From JBBDLF01 sp040879025 (GTDB lineage: Bacteria; Pseudomonadota; Gammaproteobacteria; Pseudomonadales; Pseudohongiellaceae): 64,000 nucleotides of DNA. The notes under the pieces were generated by a model. That model was not told the DNA's origin. It did no database searches and saw only the letters and a program-made list of their open reading frames with translations. The stretch is from the NCBI GenBank assembly GCA_040879025.1, contig JBBDLF010000038.1:1-64000 (forward strand). Direction: 5' to 3'. Positions within the stretch are counted from its first letter, which is position 1; every line of letters begins with the position of its first letter. Shown piece by piece: positions 1 to 8,767 of the stretch. The translations under genes were made by a program, and so were the position numbers.

Positions 1-150
1 TCGTCATGTGCCCATTCTAGCACCATGTGTGCACTTTGGCATCCGGGCAGCTAACATTGATATATCGGGCATGCCTCATATCATTACAACCAGGCATGCG
101 CATTTCCCGACTACCGCGATGCGCGATATCCACCCGTCGGGTGGCCGCAC

Positions 151-250
151 CATGATACTAAGGGGACCTGTATGCAAAAACAAGCAGATTAACGCGCACC
201 TCCATAACGCAGAATGCGCCACTCTCTGATCCGCAAACAATCTGCCTCTC
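151..250. repeat. ~100 bp direct repeat, copy A
   Basis: This stretch reappears at 3877-3976 in the same orientation with roughly three quarters or more identity by eye. Shared blocks include CATGATACTAA, AAAAACAAGCAGAT and AGAATGCGCCACT. It begins about 20 bases beyond the stop of the minus-strand amidohydrolase gene. The distal part can fold through GCAGA and TCTGC arms. The other copy sits equally close behind the GST stop, so this may be a cassette-boundary, terminator-like or mobile miniature element. I found no standard integron attC core. Confidence 0.7.
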
Positions 251-270
251 TTCCGGAACTCCCTGGCAAT

Positions 271-1695
271 TCAATCAAACAGACGGGCAAATAGAGGCAC
301 AACCCTTTCCCATACAACGTTATGAAAATGATCCTTATACCGATCAACGTCATGTGCCAACTGCTCTGTATCGTAGAGCCGCCCGTCCGCAACCACCATG
401 GTGATCGAATCCAGGGCAGCAAGGGACTCGGTCGGGTCACGTTCCATCACCAACATGTCAGCCGGTGCACCTACCCGAAGCCCGCCCAAGCCATTATCGG
501 CGAGGTACACTCCAGGTATTGTTGTCGCGGCGGCCAGTGCATCCTCTGGCGTCAGACCGGCTTTCTGAAGTAGCAGCAGTTCCCGTTGCAGACTGGCTCC
601 TGGAACGACGAACGGATTGCCTGTATCAGTGCCAGCATGGATTCTCACACCCCGCCGATGCATTTCATGGACAGTCTCCAGGCCGCGCTCGAAACCCGTC
701 CGAAGCTTTTCATACAACTCCGCATCTGCGGTTCCACCCAGGCGAAAGGATTCCTCAGGTTGCCAGAAGAACTCCGGAAATACTGCTGGAAGGTAAGCGG
801 CGCTGGAAATGGCAAACAGTTCGTCCGGTTTATTGCGGCGGGAATTATAGTCAAGAAAGACCAGAGTCGGTGTATGCGCTATATCACGTTCCAGGGAAAC
901 CTGGCTTACAAACGCGATTCGTTCATCCGTAAGCGCATCCCATCCGGCAGCCATCGGATTGTCATCATCAACGTGAGCATCGTCCGGTATACCAATAAGA
1001 TGCTGCACATCAGACAATCTCGCCTTTTCAAAGGAGGTTTGGCTCGGGACGTGGCCGATCACCGGTAGCCCGAACTCCGCGGCGGCTTGATGAATTGCTT
1101 CCAGAACGTCAGGCCGCAGGTTCGTATAGACCTTTATGCAATCGACCCCTTCGCTTGCCAGTTGTGACACCGTCGGGTGTGCTTCGTCCGGGGTTGCCAC
1201 GACCGTTGCGTTATCCCATAACGGCGGGTCACCATCCAGAATGGTTCCACAGGTAAATATTCGAGGACCCGGGTACTTGCCTGTTTCAATCTGCGTTCGT
1301 CGTGCGAAAACCGAAGGATAGGAGTATCCGGTATCACGAACAGACGTCACGCCATGCATGAGGTAGAGCAACGAGAAGTACTCTTCAAATCCGCCAATTG
1401 AAAGTGGCTGATGCACGTGCATGTCGATAAGCCCAGGGATGACAAAACCACCGACATGGTTCCCTGAATCGCCTTCTCGAGCGGGTTCAATTGACGCTAT
1501 TCGACCGTCCTCGATAGTTACTGTGACACCGGGCTGCCTGCCGATGCCCGGTTCGATCAGGGTGACGTTCACTATGCGGCCACCCTGAAGTGACGCAACA
1601 GGAGCAGCGGGTGGACGGAGGCCGCTCCAGATCACCGCTATAGCGGCGGCGACTACCGCCAGCGTAATCCCAAGAAATTTGAAGAGCCGTTTCAT
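271..1695 (-). CDS. Membrane-anchored metal-dependent amidohydrolase
   Basis: This 474-residue protein of the amidohydrolase superfamily probably cleaves an amide, imide or peptide-like bond outside the cytoplasm. Residues 1-25 form a basic start plus hydrophobic helix with no obvious cleavage site, so it is probably anchored in the inner membrane. The metal ligands are visible: HVH at 93-95 after a beta strand, a candidate metal-bridging Lys in CIKVY, His in IGHVP and VQHL, and the catalytic Asp in HAGTDTG. The C-terminus has the usual GAPADMLVM strand that completes the small beta-sandwich domain. The gene follows the cytochrome-like gene with only 3 bases between, so the two are probably co-transcribed. 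Members of this group include imidazolonepropionase-like and prolidase-like enzymes; the substrate cannot be read from sequence. Confidence 0.85.
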   Translation of the reverse strand: MKRLFKFLGITLAVVAAAIAVIWSGLRPPAAPVASLQGGRIVNVTLIEPGIGRQPGVTVTIEDGRIASIEPAREGDSGNHVGGFVIPGLIDMHVHQPLSIGGFEEYFSLLYLMHGVTSVRDTGYSYPSVFARRTQIETGKYPGPRIFTCGTILDGDPPLWDNATVVATPDEAHPTVSQLASEGVDCIKVYTNLRPDVLEAIHQAAAEFGLPVIGHVPSQTSFEKARLSDVQHLIGIPDDAHVDDDNPMAAGWDALTDERIAFVSQVSLERDIAHTPTLVFLDYNSRRNKPDELFAISSAAYLPAVFPEFFWQPEESFRLGGTADAELYEKLRTGFERGLETVHEMHRRGVRIHAGTDTGNPFVVPGASLQRELLLLQKAGLTPEDALAAATTIPGVYLADNGLGGLRVGAPADMLVMERDPTESLAALDSITMVVADGRLYDTEQLAHDVDRYKDHFHNVVWERVVPLFARLFD

Positions 1696-1698
1696 GGC

Positions 1699-2583
1699 TT
1701 ATCCCGCAAAGCATACACTCAATAATCTCTGATCGGATTGCGCCAGCTCGCGAAAAGAAAACGCGACGGTGTCGGTGGGCAATGGGCCACTGATCTCCAG
1801 CGTGCTTTGTGGCATGACTAGCGAAGTATGGGTATCGCTCATTCCGGAACCGGCGAGCATGACGGAAGAAGGTGGTGACCTGCCGGGATCGCCGTTGGCC
1901 ATGGATTCCCACTGGTCGAGGACGAACTCAATCGGCGAGTCACCGTCCACGACCGCTTCCAGCGTGCCATGCGCTGGCATCGGCGACCAGGAAAGCATGA
2001 TTTCGCCCTCACCGCTGGAGGCATCACAGGTCAGCGCTAACCTGTATGTCAGGTCGCGTCTGCCCTCGCGTACCGGCAGGGGTGTTACGCGAGAAATGTC
2101 GGCGCTGACCACATCGCCGTTGCGTGCCACATGCCACTGCTCTGCGCCCCGTGTACGATCAGCCATTGCCATGATGAAGCCATTGATCTCGCTATCGGTC
2201 GGTAGCGGTAGACCCGCGACACCCATTACCGACGGGGCGCCCATCTTCTTGCCTGCCTCAATCGCTTCCACGGAGACAGCATCCTTTTCCGGTTTCAGTA
2301 TTTCCTCCAGCGGCACGCCCGTCGTGAACTTGCTCACCAGCATGGTAGCAAGAGCGGGCGAGACGGTGGCGGCATCAAAGTGCTCGAGTGACAAGCCACC
2401 GTTCTTGGCCCGATCCAAGTGGCACATCACACAATAGTTCTCCATCATCTCCGTCTGTCGGGCTACCGATATTTCCGTTACCGGAAAAAGTGGTTCTTCG
2501 GCTGTCATGGGTATCAGTACCATGACGACGATCATCAACACCGTGACTATCAGTGCGGCCCACTTCCAGTTAAAGATTTTCAT
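1699..2583 (-). CDS. Anchored mono-heme c-type cytochrome-like protein
   Basis: Read from the ATG at 2583, this is a 294-residue protein starting with a short basic segment and a hydrophobic helix (residues 8-26), an anchor or uncleaved export signal. A single heme-c motif CVMCH lies at 51-55, followed by about 100 residues resembling a small cytochrome domain with several Met residues that could be the sixth ligand. The second half (about 140-294) is a beta-rich region with no motif I recognise. An upstream in-frame start would add 24 residues that spoil the signal, so I reject it. The downstream amidohydrolase starts 3 bases later. A periplasmic electron-transfer role is inferred from the heme motif only. 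Confidence 0.65.
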   Translation of the reverse strand: MKIFNWKWAALIVTVLMIVVMVLIPMTAEEPLFPVTEISVARQTEMMENYCVMCHLDRAKNGGLSLEHFDAATVSPALATMLVSKFTTGVPLEEILKPEKDAVSVEAIEAGKKMGAPSVMGVAGLPLPTDSEINGFIMAMADRTRGAEQWHVARNGDVVSADISRVTPLPVREGRRDLTYRLALTCDASSGEGEIMLSWSPMPAHGTLEAVVDGDSPIEFVLDQWESMANGDPGRSPPSSVMLAGSGMSDTHTSLVMPQSTLEISGPLPTDTVAFSFRELAQSDQRLLSVCFAG

Positions 2584-2784
2584 ACTGTCTGCACCCTTTT
2601 GGAATACGATCAAGCCGGCCCTGCACTCACCTTGCCAGTGCAAGGCTTGTGCCAAGGAAAAAGTACAGTGAAATCAGGCACTAGGCGTCTGTCACGTCAG
2701 GTGCAGAAGGGCCGAGCGTATCAATCTGGAACAACTGTTTGTTTCAGACCGATACACAAGTGTGGCTGCCACGTTTCAAACGTG

Positions 2785-3405
2785 CTATGGAGCTGGCCCA
2801 TCGCCAATCGGCAGAATCCTGCGTCGAACCTGGAGCAAAGTGGCGAGAAGGAGGCATGCGCCTCCGACTGCGACGGGAAACAGGGCCGTCGTGAGAGAGT
2901 AGTGCTCCAGGGCAAAGACAACAAAAAGATTCCGCAACGCCCCCAGGGCAAAGAACCGTCCACTCTCCAGATGCGGTTGGTTATAGGCTCGCCGGACGGT
3001 GGGCCCGAACCCCGCCAGGTCGGCCAACGTCAGAATCACAACCGCCCAAAGCGGATTTGCTGTGAAATACCACGCCGGAAAAGCAGACAGCGCTGCAAGA
3101 AAGAACGCCCAATCGGTCAGTGTGATCTGAGTATCGCCCCGCCTGGTGTAGGACAACGCGGCGATGTAGAACGTGATCGCGCCCGAGATCCCGATTGGCC
3201 AAGCGCCCACACCGGCGCCGTCCGCGAGTTGGGCAAAGAAGACCGTCACCGTTCCAATCCCCCAGACCAGCCACGAGAAAACATGTGGTTTGATCTGTCC
3301 GGAATGGATCAAGCGGATGTAGCCGGCGAAGAGCACGAAGGTCAGAGCTATCGCCGCTATGCTGAATAATTCTTTGTACACGCTCGCGGAGCCTCCAGAA
3401 CCCAA
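2785..3405 (-). CDS. Small integral membrane protein, PQ-loop-like
   Basis: This 206-residue protein has about six predicted membrane helices and little else. The helix with VFSWLVWG and the later WAFFLAALSAFPAW resemble the paired Pro-aromatic motifs of PQ-loop/SWEET or PnuC-like small transporters, but the match is not good enough for a firm family. It sits between the broken DUF4386-like gene and the cytochrome gene in the same orientation, with gaps of about 160 and 200 bases, so operon membership is uncertain. No substrate can be proposed. Confidence 0.6.
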   Translation of the reverse strand: MGSGGSASVYKELFSIAAIALTFVLFAGYIRLIHSGQIKPHVFSWLVWGIGTVTVFFAQLADGAGVGAWPIGISGAITFYIAALSYTRRGDTQITLTDWAFFLAALSAFPAWYFTANPLWAVVILTLADLAGFGPTVRRAYNQPHLESGRFFALGALRNLFVVFALEHYSLTTALFPVAVGGACLLLATLLQVRRRILPIGDGPAP

Positions 3406-3567
3406 GAAGGCGCCTAACGCCGGCTTTGGGGTGGACTGGTAGCTGTGCCGTGCTGGAACCCATTCCCATTTCGATTAGTGCTCGTAAGTTTCCTCATCCC
3501 CCAGCCCCTGGATAACTAACATTGATTTGGGAGCTCTCGACGCCGAAGAGACGCAGAGCCTGTATGT

Positions 3568-3850
3568 TCACGAAGCGCTGAGGCTTGGGGCAGGATCGCC
3601 GTCTTCGACGATACGCCGGCCTTTGATCAGGAGCCACAGCATGAAGATCGGCTACGTCAGGAACGTTGCCACGAGGAAGCGAAGATCGACATCGGGCGCT
3701 ATGTAAACGCCCAGCAGATAAGTGATATACCCGGCACCCGCAATCGAAGGCAGCGACAATCGTGACGACAAGCAAGCCCAAGCCTGCCAGCAGTGCCGCC
3801 TGTCCTAATGACAGGCCTTGGCTTTCGTGCGGCGCGTCAGAAGAATACAT
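3568..3850 (-). pseudogene. Broken DUF4386-like membrane protein gene
   Basis: The frame from the ATG at 3850 reads sensibly for about 35 residues (MYSSDAPHESQGLSLGQAAL, then a hydrophobic helix ending LLVVTIVA) and then becomes Arg/Cys/His-rich nonsense. Shifting frame near 3750 restores a membrane-protein sequence (LPSIAGAGYITYLLGVYIAP, then DVDLRFLVATFLT). A TAG stop follows, and after it comes PIFMLWLLIKGRRIVEDGD to a TGA at 3568-3570. The ending FMLWLLIKG is typical of DUF4386 proteins. The segment is therefore a remnant with a frameshift, a nonsense codon and probably an internal deletion, since the family is about twice this length. A sequencing error could explain one lesion but not both. 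Confidence 0.7.
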
Positions 3851-3876
3851 GAGGGAAGTCCTCCGATTCCACGTGC

Positions 3877-3976
3877 CATGATACTAACGGGACCCGTATA
3901 TAAAAACAAGCAGATGACGCGCACATCCAGGAGGCAGAATGCGCCACTTACTGGATCGGCAAGCAATCCAGTCCTC
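3877..3976. repeat. ~100 bp direct repeat, copy B
   Basis: Second copy of the repeat at 151-250, again ending about 25 bases from a minus-strand stop codon (GST at 4001). It contains a perfect 7-bp inverted repeat, ACTGGAT and ATCCAGT, around a 9-base loop. That hairpin lies inside an outer GGAGGC/GCCTCC pair that reaches just past the repeat. The inner stem is only partly kept in copy A. The position behind a gene end fits a terminator or a cassette-type recombination site; the sequence alone does not decide. Confidence 0.7.
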
Positions 3977-4000
3977 TACGCCTCCCACCCAGACAAACCT

Positions 4001-4651
4001 TCATCCGCCTGGCTTGTCAGTGAAAACCGCCAATTGGGCGTCGAAAGCACGCTTGAAGGCGGGCCGCGCTTCGCCGCGGGCGACATAAGCGAAGAGGTTC
4101 GGATATTTCTCCAATAGGCCCGTTGCGTCCAACCTGCGCAGCACCGTCACCATCAACAAGTCACCTGCGTTGAATGCGTCGTCGAGCCAGTCGGCATCGC
4201 CAAGCCGGCTGGCAAGGTCATCCAGCCGCTCGCGGACGCGCTCGTCGAGGATGGCCAGGCGCTCCTCATGCCAGAGCTTGCCGCGATCAAGGTAGGGCGC
4301 CAATTCGCGCTCAACGATCGGCGGCTCCACCGTGTTGAGCGCGGCAAACATCCACGTAATGGCACGCGTCCGGGCATTCGCATCTTCCGGCAGCAGGCCC
4401 GCATTGCGCTCCGCGATATGGAACACGATCGCGCCCGTCTCGAACAGGGCGAGATCGCCTTCTTCATATGTCGGAATCTGCCCAAAGGGATGAAGCGCAC
4501 GATGCGCCGCTTCCTTCATCTGACTGAATGATACAAGGCGAACGTCGTAAGGCTGGCCTGCTTCTTCAAGCGCCCAGCGAACACGCATGTCGCGCGCCTG
4601 CCCTTTGCCGCCATCGGGCGACCGTTCAAAGGCGGTGATGGTTGGAGTCAT
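4001..4651 (-). CDS. Glutathione S-transferase family protein
   Basis: A 216-residue cytosolic GST of the usual length. The N-terminal thioredoxin-like half (about 1-90) has the strand and cis-Pro region FGQIPTYEEGDLALFETGAI, where Pro and the following Glu/Thr bind the gamma-glutamyl group of glutathione. The all-helical C-terminal half includes LDDAFNAGDLLMVTVLRRLD, the helix that caps the fold. It should conjugate or reduce with glutathione; the substrate is unknown. The gene stands alone on the minus strand beside tRNA-Thr, and its stop is followed by repeat copy B. Confidence 0.85.
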   Translation of the reverse strand: MTPTITAFERSPDGGKGQARDMRVRWALEEAGQPYDVRLVSFSQMKEAAHRALHPFGQIPTYEEGDLALFETGAIVFHIAERNAGLLPEDANARTRAITWMFAALNTVEPPIVERELAPYLDRGKLWHEERLAILDERVRERLDDLASRLGDADWLDDAFNAGDLLMVTVLRRLDATGLLEKYPNLFAYVARGEARPAFKRAFDAQLAVFTDKPGG

Positions 4652-4846
4652 TGCAAGGCTCCGGGTGATTGCACGGCGTCACCATGCGTCACGTCATTGA
4701 TTGCGAGGACTTTTTTCATAAACGAATGGCCGGGCCGGAATTCGACAATCTGGCATCTGGGGAGGCCCATCCGGGACGCTGACTATGCGAAAAAGCTTGA
4801 TATTCTGAGGGAATTTTGGACAGTACCGAATATTGCCGGAAGGGTT

Positions 4847-4922
4847 TGGTGCCGGGAACAGGAATCGAACCTGCGGCCTGCTAATTACGAATCAGCTGCT
4901 CTACCGACTGAGCTATCCCGGC
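4847..4922 (-). tRNA. tRNA-Thr (anticodon CGU)
   Basis: Reading the minus strand, the acceptor arm GCCGGGA pairs with TCCCGGC. The D arm contains TAGCTCAGTCGGTAGAGC. The anticodon stem GCTGA/TTAGC encloses TTCGTAA, giving anticodon CGT for codon ACG, and the T loop is GGTTCGATTCC. An encoded discriminator A and CCA complete 76 nt. The gene follows selB on the same strand and the selB reading frame runs 42 bases into it. tRNA genes are common integration sites and the accessory genes at 1-4650 lie on its 3' side, but I saw no second copy of its 3' end in the window. Confidence 0.95.
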
Positions 4923-6914
4923 CTGGGCGTGATTATACTCCGAATAGTCCAATTCGGAGGAAGCGATGAGAAAACGGTGGTTGCCCCTGCGCAGGGTCAG
5001 TCCGGTTCGGTCGAAGTATTCAAGGATCTCGACGCAGAGATTGCGGCCTATGCCGGTTGCATCGCGAAATTGTATGACCGAAAACCCCTCGGAGGTGCCT
5101 CGCTTCCCCGCCAGGTCTGTGACGGCGTCCGCCAGCAGCAGCACGGTTTCCGGCAGGTAATATCTGTTATGCGCTACCTGAATCAAACGTCCCGCACGGC
5201 GCAGCTGTGTCATCAGTCTTTCCAGCTCACCGAGGCCATACCCGCTCGATTCGGCCAGTTCCCTTACCCTCGGCGCGATCTTTCCGGCGGTCAACAGCGC
5301 GGGCTTGATGGCATTCATTAATTTCTCCGCGTCAGTGGAAAGGGTCACCTGGTGGTCGGGTAGATACAGCTGTGTTCCGGTTAGAAGCAGTGTTCCCTCT
5401 GTGATCAAACTGCGCACGATCCCACTGAAGTGACTGCTCGGGATGTGGATTCGACTGCGCTGACGCAGCGCCGGTTCATCCAATCCCAACCGGTCCGGCG
5501 CCTCCTTGTGCGCGGTGGCCAGGCAGTTCACCAGAGCGCTGGCGCTGTCTTGATAGAACTGTTCCCGAATCAGCCAGGTGTAGCGTCGTCCCTGGTCCCT
5601 GAGGCGCAGAAGTCGGTGGAGGCAAGTATTCTGCAATTCCCGCAACAGGGTTGCGACACCTTTGGCTGTGAGATTATTGTCGAGAAGAAAATGTTCCAGA
5701 ATGATGCCCGGTTCCCCGGTTTCGAGCAGCTTCGGGAGCGGAGCCTCACCGACGGTTGTATCAAGCGCCGACAGCAACAGAGACTGCTGTTCCAGAACCG
5801 GCAGTTTCCGGGTCAGATGGGCTCCGATAACAGCTCCGCCTCCTGTTACCGTATCTCCGGCCGCATTGCGCATGATAATGCGATCGCCGCGACAAACGCT
5901 GACGGGTTTCTTTGGTATCACCTTGAACCACTCAGGGTGATTCTTGCTGAGGGCGCGTATTTTCACCAGGTGGTGGGCGGCACCGATGTGACAATGCAAT
6001 TCGGTGCTGGGTCGAGGACGAGGACAGGATCCAGTGAAATGTAGCCTGGCGACAAATGAGTCTACCGGCGCATACATTGCCGGCGCCATGAGCCAGTCTC
6101 CCCGCGACACCGTTCCGGCCGGCAGACCGGTTACCAGAGCGGCCCGTTCGCCTTGGCGGGCGCAGTCCACATCGTCCTTATCCATCCGCAGCGCTTTGAT
6201 ACGGACCGGTAATCCGCTGGCGGAATGAACCAGCTCGCATCCGCGTACCACTGTACCCGCGCTCACAAACCCGGTAACGATTGTACCCACGCCCTTTGCC
6301 GGGAACGCACGGTCCACGCAGTATCGTGGGTGGCGGATATCTCTCTCATTCTGGTTGGATACAACGGAAACAGAAGTGGAAGAAGACACCCAGGTTTTCA
6401 GGTGTGAGACCAGCGAGTCAACCCCCTCACCTGTTGTGCCTGACACGGCAAAGACCGGCGCACCGCGCAGGCGCGTCGGCGCGACCAGTTCATGAATGTC
6501 GCCACGCAACGCATCAAGTCTGGTCTGTGCCACCGTATCACATTTGTTGATGACAATGCAGCCGATGTTGATGTCGAGAAGATCCAGTACCGTCAGGTGT
6601 TCCCGCGTTTGAGGCATGATACCGTCGTCCGCGGCGATAACCATCAGCGCAGCCTGCGCGCCGCTGATCGCCGCCAGCATGTTCTTCATGAAATCAATAT
6701 GACCGGGCAGATCGATGAAGCCGAGTGTGCCCGAGACAGAAGAATCGGGGATCTGAAAGTGCAAATACGCGAAACCGGAGTTAATGCTGAGTCCGCGCGA
6801 TCGCTCTTCCGCGAGCGTGTCGGTATTGACGCCCGTAATGCGCTGTACCAGTGTTGTCTTGCCATGATCGACATGTCCGGTAACGGCGATAGTCAGAAAC
6901 TTGCTGGAAGACAC
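4881..6914 (-). CDS. selB: Selenocysteine-specific elongation factor SelB
   Basis: SelB is a GTPase that carries Sec-tRNA(Sec) to the ribosome at UGA codons followed by a SECIS hairpin. The GTPase motifs are intact: GHVDHGKTTL (P-loop, about residues 13-22), RGLSI (switch I, Ser where most family members have Thr), DLPGHIDFMKN and NKCD. EF-Tu-like barrels and the C-terminal winged-helix repeats that bind SECIS follow. The frame is open much further upstream, but only sequence opposite lldP is gained, so I chose the GTG at 6912-6914 just before the first strand (677 aa). No strong ribosome-binding site is visible. lldP ends 53 bases upstream. The C-terminus is odd: the last ~16 residues are read from the tRNA-Thr gene. 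Confidence 0.9.
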   Translation of the reverse strand: MSSSKFLTIAVTGHVDHGKTTLVQRITGVNTDTLAEERSRGLSINSGFAYLHFQIPDSSVSGTLGFIDLPGHIDFMKNMLAAISGAQAALMVIAADDGIMPQTREHLTVLDLLDINIGCIVINKCDTVAQTRLDALRGDIHELVAPTRLRGAPVFAVSGTTGEGVDSLVSHLKTWVSSSTSVSVVSNQNERDIRHPRYCVDRAFPAKGVGTIVTGFVSAGTVVRGCELVHSASGLPVRIKALRMDKDDVDCARQGERAALVTGLPAGTVSRGDWLMAPAMYAPVDSFVARLHFTGSCPRPRPSTELHCHIGAAHHLVKIRALSKNHPEWFKVIPKKPVSVCRGDRIIMRNAAGDTVTGGGAVIGAHLTRKLPVLEQQSLLLSALDTTVGEAPLPKLLETGEPGIILEHFLLDNNLTAKGVATLLRELQNTCLHRLLRLRDQGRRYTWLIREQFYQDSASALVNCLATAHKEAPDRLGLDEPALRQRSRIHIPSSHFSGIVRSLITEGTLLLTGTQLYLPDHQVTLSTDAEKLMNAIKPALLTAGKIAPRVRELAESSGYGLGELERLMTQLRRAGRLIQVAHNRYYLPETVLLLADAVTDLAGKRGTSEGFSVIQFRDATGIGRNLCVEILEYFDRTGLTLRRGNHRFLIASSELDYSEYNHAQAGIAQSVEQLIRN

Positions 6915-6967
6915 GGAGAAAACATTGAATGTGGACGCGGATGGATGATTCTGGCGTGCCGGCGTCG

Positions 6968-8767
6968 TCAGGCAGCCTGCTTTGGAATGACCGGTATCGG
7001 ACTTCCGTAACGCAAGATCATGGTGATCATTCCCAGAGTGATAAGCGCGGCCACAACAAACCCGGCGTTCAACACGCCCGATGACAAGTTGACGAGACCG
7101 TACCCGATCGCTCCGGTAGTCAGAGCATAATAGACAAATGCCGGCAGGGTTTTTCGAATAACGGCCCCTTCCTTGCCCACCAGTCCGGCAACCGCTGACG
7201 CGGCGACGACGTTGTGTACGCAAATGATATTGCCCGATGCACCACCGACGGCCTGCAACGCGACGATCCAGGTAGGGTCCGCACCGATGCGTTCACCGAC
7301 ACCAAACTGGAACAAAGAGAACATCATATTGCTGACCGTATTGCTGCCGGCGACAAAAGCCCCCAACCCGCCAATGAATGTAGAGAAGAAGGGCCATGCG
7401 GAACCTGTCAGGGCGGCTACTCCCTCTGCCAGCGCGATCGGCATCTGCTCGAACCCCGCCGCGCCGCCGCCGGAATTGATGAACACCTGTACCATCGGCA
7501 CGGTAAACACCAGCGCCATTGATGCGGGCAGCAGGGTCTGACCCGAGACGCGCCAGGCGTGTCGATAGGATTCCCTGCTCATGCGGTGCGTCAGAAACGT
7601 CAGTAGCGAGACCACGACAAAAATGCTTCCGGGAGACCACAGCGGTTGAAACGATGCGGTGATTCCAGTGCCGAATATCTGCGGCCAGCTTAATGTAACC
7701 CAGGCGTGTTGCAACAAAGGTGGCATCCCGAGATCAGGCAGGCGTGTGAGAATAAGCAGTAGGGCCACCATCAAATAGGGCGACCAGGCCCGTACGATAT
7801 TCATCGTCGGTCCGTCCGGCCCGTCACTGAGGTCAGCCGCGATCCCGGTCCATTCAGGGTCCCATTTGTCCGGTGAGTCAAACACCCAGGCCTGGTCGCG
7901 GTCGGGCAATAAAAACCCTTTGCGGGCGGCGGTAACCACTATCGCCAGGCCGATCAGCCCTCCGAACATGGAAGGAAATTCCGGCCCCAGGTAGATTGCG
8001 ACAATCAGGTAGGGAATTGTCATGGAAAACGCGGCAAATAGCGCAAATTTCCAGATTTGCAGGCCCTCGGCGAAGGAACGGTTCCTGCCGAAAAAGCGCG
8101 TCATCAGCGCGGCCACTATCAAGGGAACAAAGGTTCCGGCGAGGGCGTGAAGCAGTGCAACCTTGATTGCGATAAAGCTGAGAAAGTCGCGCCATTCGGT
8201 ATAGCCCCGGTCGGCGGCATACTGAACCACTTCAGGGTCAGCCGAGAGACCGGTGCTCACGCCGACCAGAATCGGTGTGCCAAGCGCGCCGAATGACACC
8301 GGTGTGCTTTGAATGATCATTCCCGCCACGACCGCTGCCATGGCTGGAAATCCGAGCCCGACCATAAGCGGTACGGCGACAGCCGCCGGCGTGCCAAAAC
8401 CGGCGGAGCCTTCGATGAATGAACCGAACAGCCAGGCGATGATGATGACCTGGATGCGTCGATCGGGCGTGATGTCGGAAAAGCCCTGGCGAATGGCGCG
8501 TATGGCGCCGCTCTGTCTCAGCGTGTTAAGCAGCAATATGGCGCCGAAAATGATGTAGATCAGCGAACCGGCCACAATGAGCCCGTTGATACTGGCGGCC
8601 ATGACCTGGGGGGCGGAAACCTGCCAGATCAGTAATGCCAGCAGTACCGAGACTATATAGGCAATGGGCATCGCCCGGCTGGCCGGCCATCGCAAGATGA
8701 CCAGAAACAGGGCGACCGAGATAATCGGTAGCAGTGAAACAAGTGCGAGGAAACCGGTATTCATCAT
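6968..8767 (-). CDS. lldP: L-lactate permease family transporter
   Basis: A 599-residue inner-membrane carrier of the LctP/GlcA family, which imports lactate and sometimes glycolate with protons. The family signature is clear: IIIAWLFGSFIEGSAGFGTP, VPLMVGLGFP and QSTPVSFGALGTPILVGVSTG near the N-terminus, and VGGASGNIICVHNVVAASAV near the C-terminus, with about 13 membrane helices. It starts with tandem ATGs. The first is overlapped by AACAATAA, matching the AAnAAnAA element that Hfq/Crc occupies in Pseudomonas, and a perfect 7-bp hairpin lies just upstream. No lactate dehydrogenase gene is adjacent. selB follows after 53 bases, perhaps on the same transcript. Confidence 0.93.
   Translation of the reverse strand: MMNTGFLALVSLLPIISVALFLVILRWPASRAMPIAYIVSVLLALLIWQVSAPQVMAASINGLIVAGSLIYIIFGAILLLNTLRQSGAIRAIRQGFSDITPDRRIQVIIIAWLFGSFIEGSAGFGTPAAVAVPLMVGLGFPAMAAVVAGMIIQSTPVSFGALGTPILVGVSTGLSADPEVVQYAADRGYTEWRDFLSFIAIKVALLHALAGTFVPLIVAALMTRFFGRNRSFAEGLQIWKFALFAAFSMTIPYLIVAIYLGPEFPSMFGGLIGLAIVVTAARKGFLLPDRDQAWVFDSPDKWDPEWTGIAADLSDGPDGPTMNIVRAWSPYLMVALLLILTRLPDLGMPPLLQHAWVTLSWPQIFGTGITASFQPLWSPGSIFVVVSLLTFLTHRMSRESYRHAWRVSGQTLLPASMALVFTVPMVQVFINSGGGAAGFEQMPIALAEGVAALTGSAWPFFSTFIGGLGAFVAGSNTVSNMMFSLFQFGVGERIGADPTWIVALQAVGGASGNIICVHNVVAASAVAGLVGKEGAVIRKTLPAFVYYALTTGAIGYGLVNLSSGVLNAGFVVAALITLGMITMILRYGSPIPVIPKQAA

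Noticed and set aside
3568..3850. Selenoprotein with recoded stop
   Set aside because: The internal stop is TAG and there is also a frameshift, so selenocysteine insertion cannot explain it.
151..3976. Integron attC sites
   Set aside because: The repeats follow stop codons as attC sites do, but I found no RYYYAAC/GTTRRRY core pair at their ends and no integrase. A lone GCCTAAC near 3412-3418 is outside the repeats.
4847..4922. tRNA-Thr as the att site of an island
   Set aside because: Accessory genes lie on its 3' side, but no duplicate of its 3' end and no integrase gene are in the window.
7000..7223. Longer selB start (ORF open to 7223)
   Set aside because: The extra ~100 residues lie opposite the lldP coding sequence, are Arg/Cys/His-rich and precede the GTPase domain without family support.
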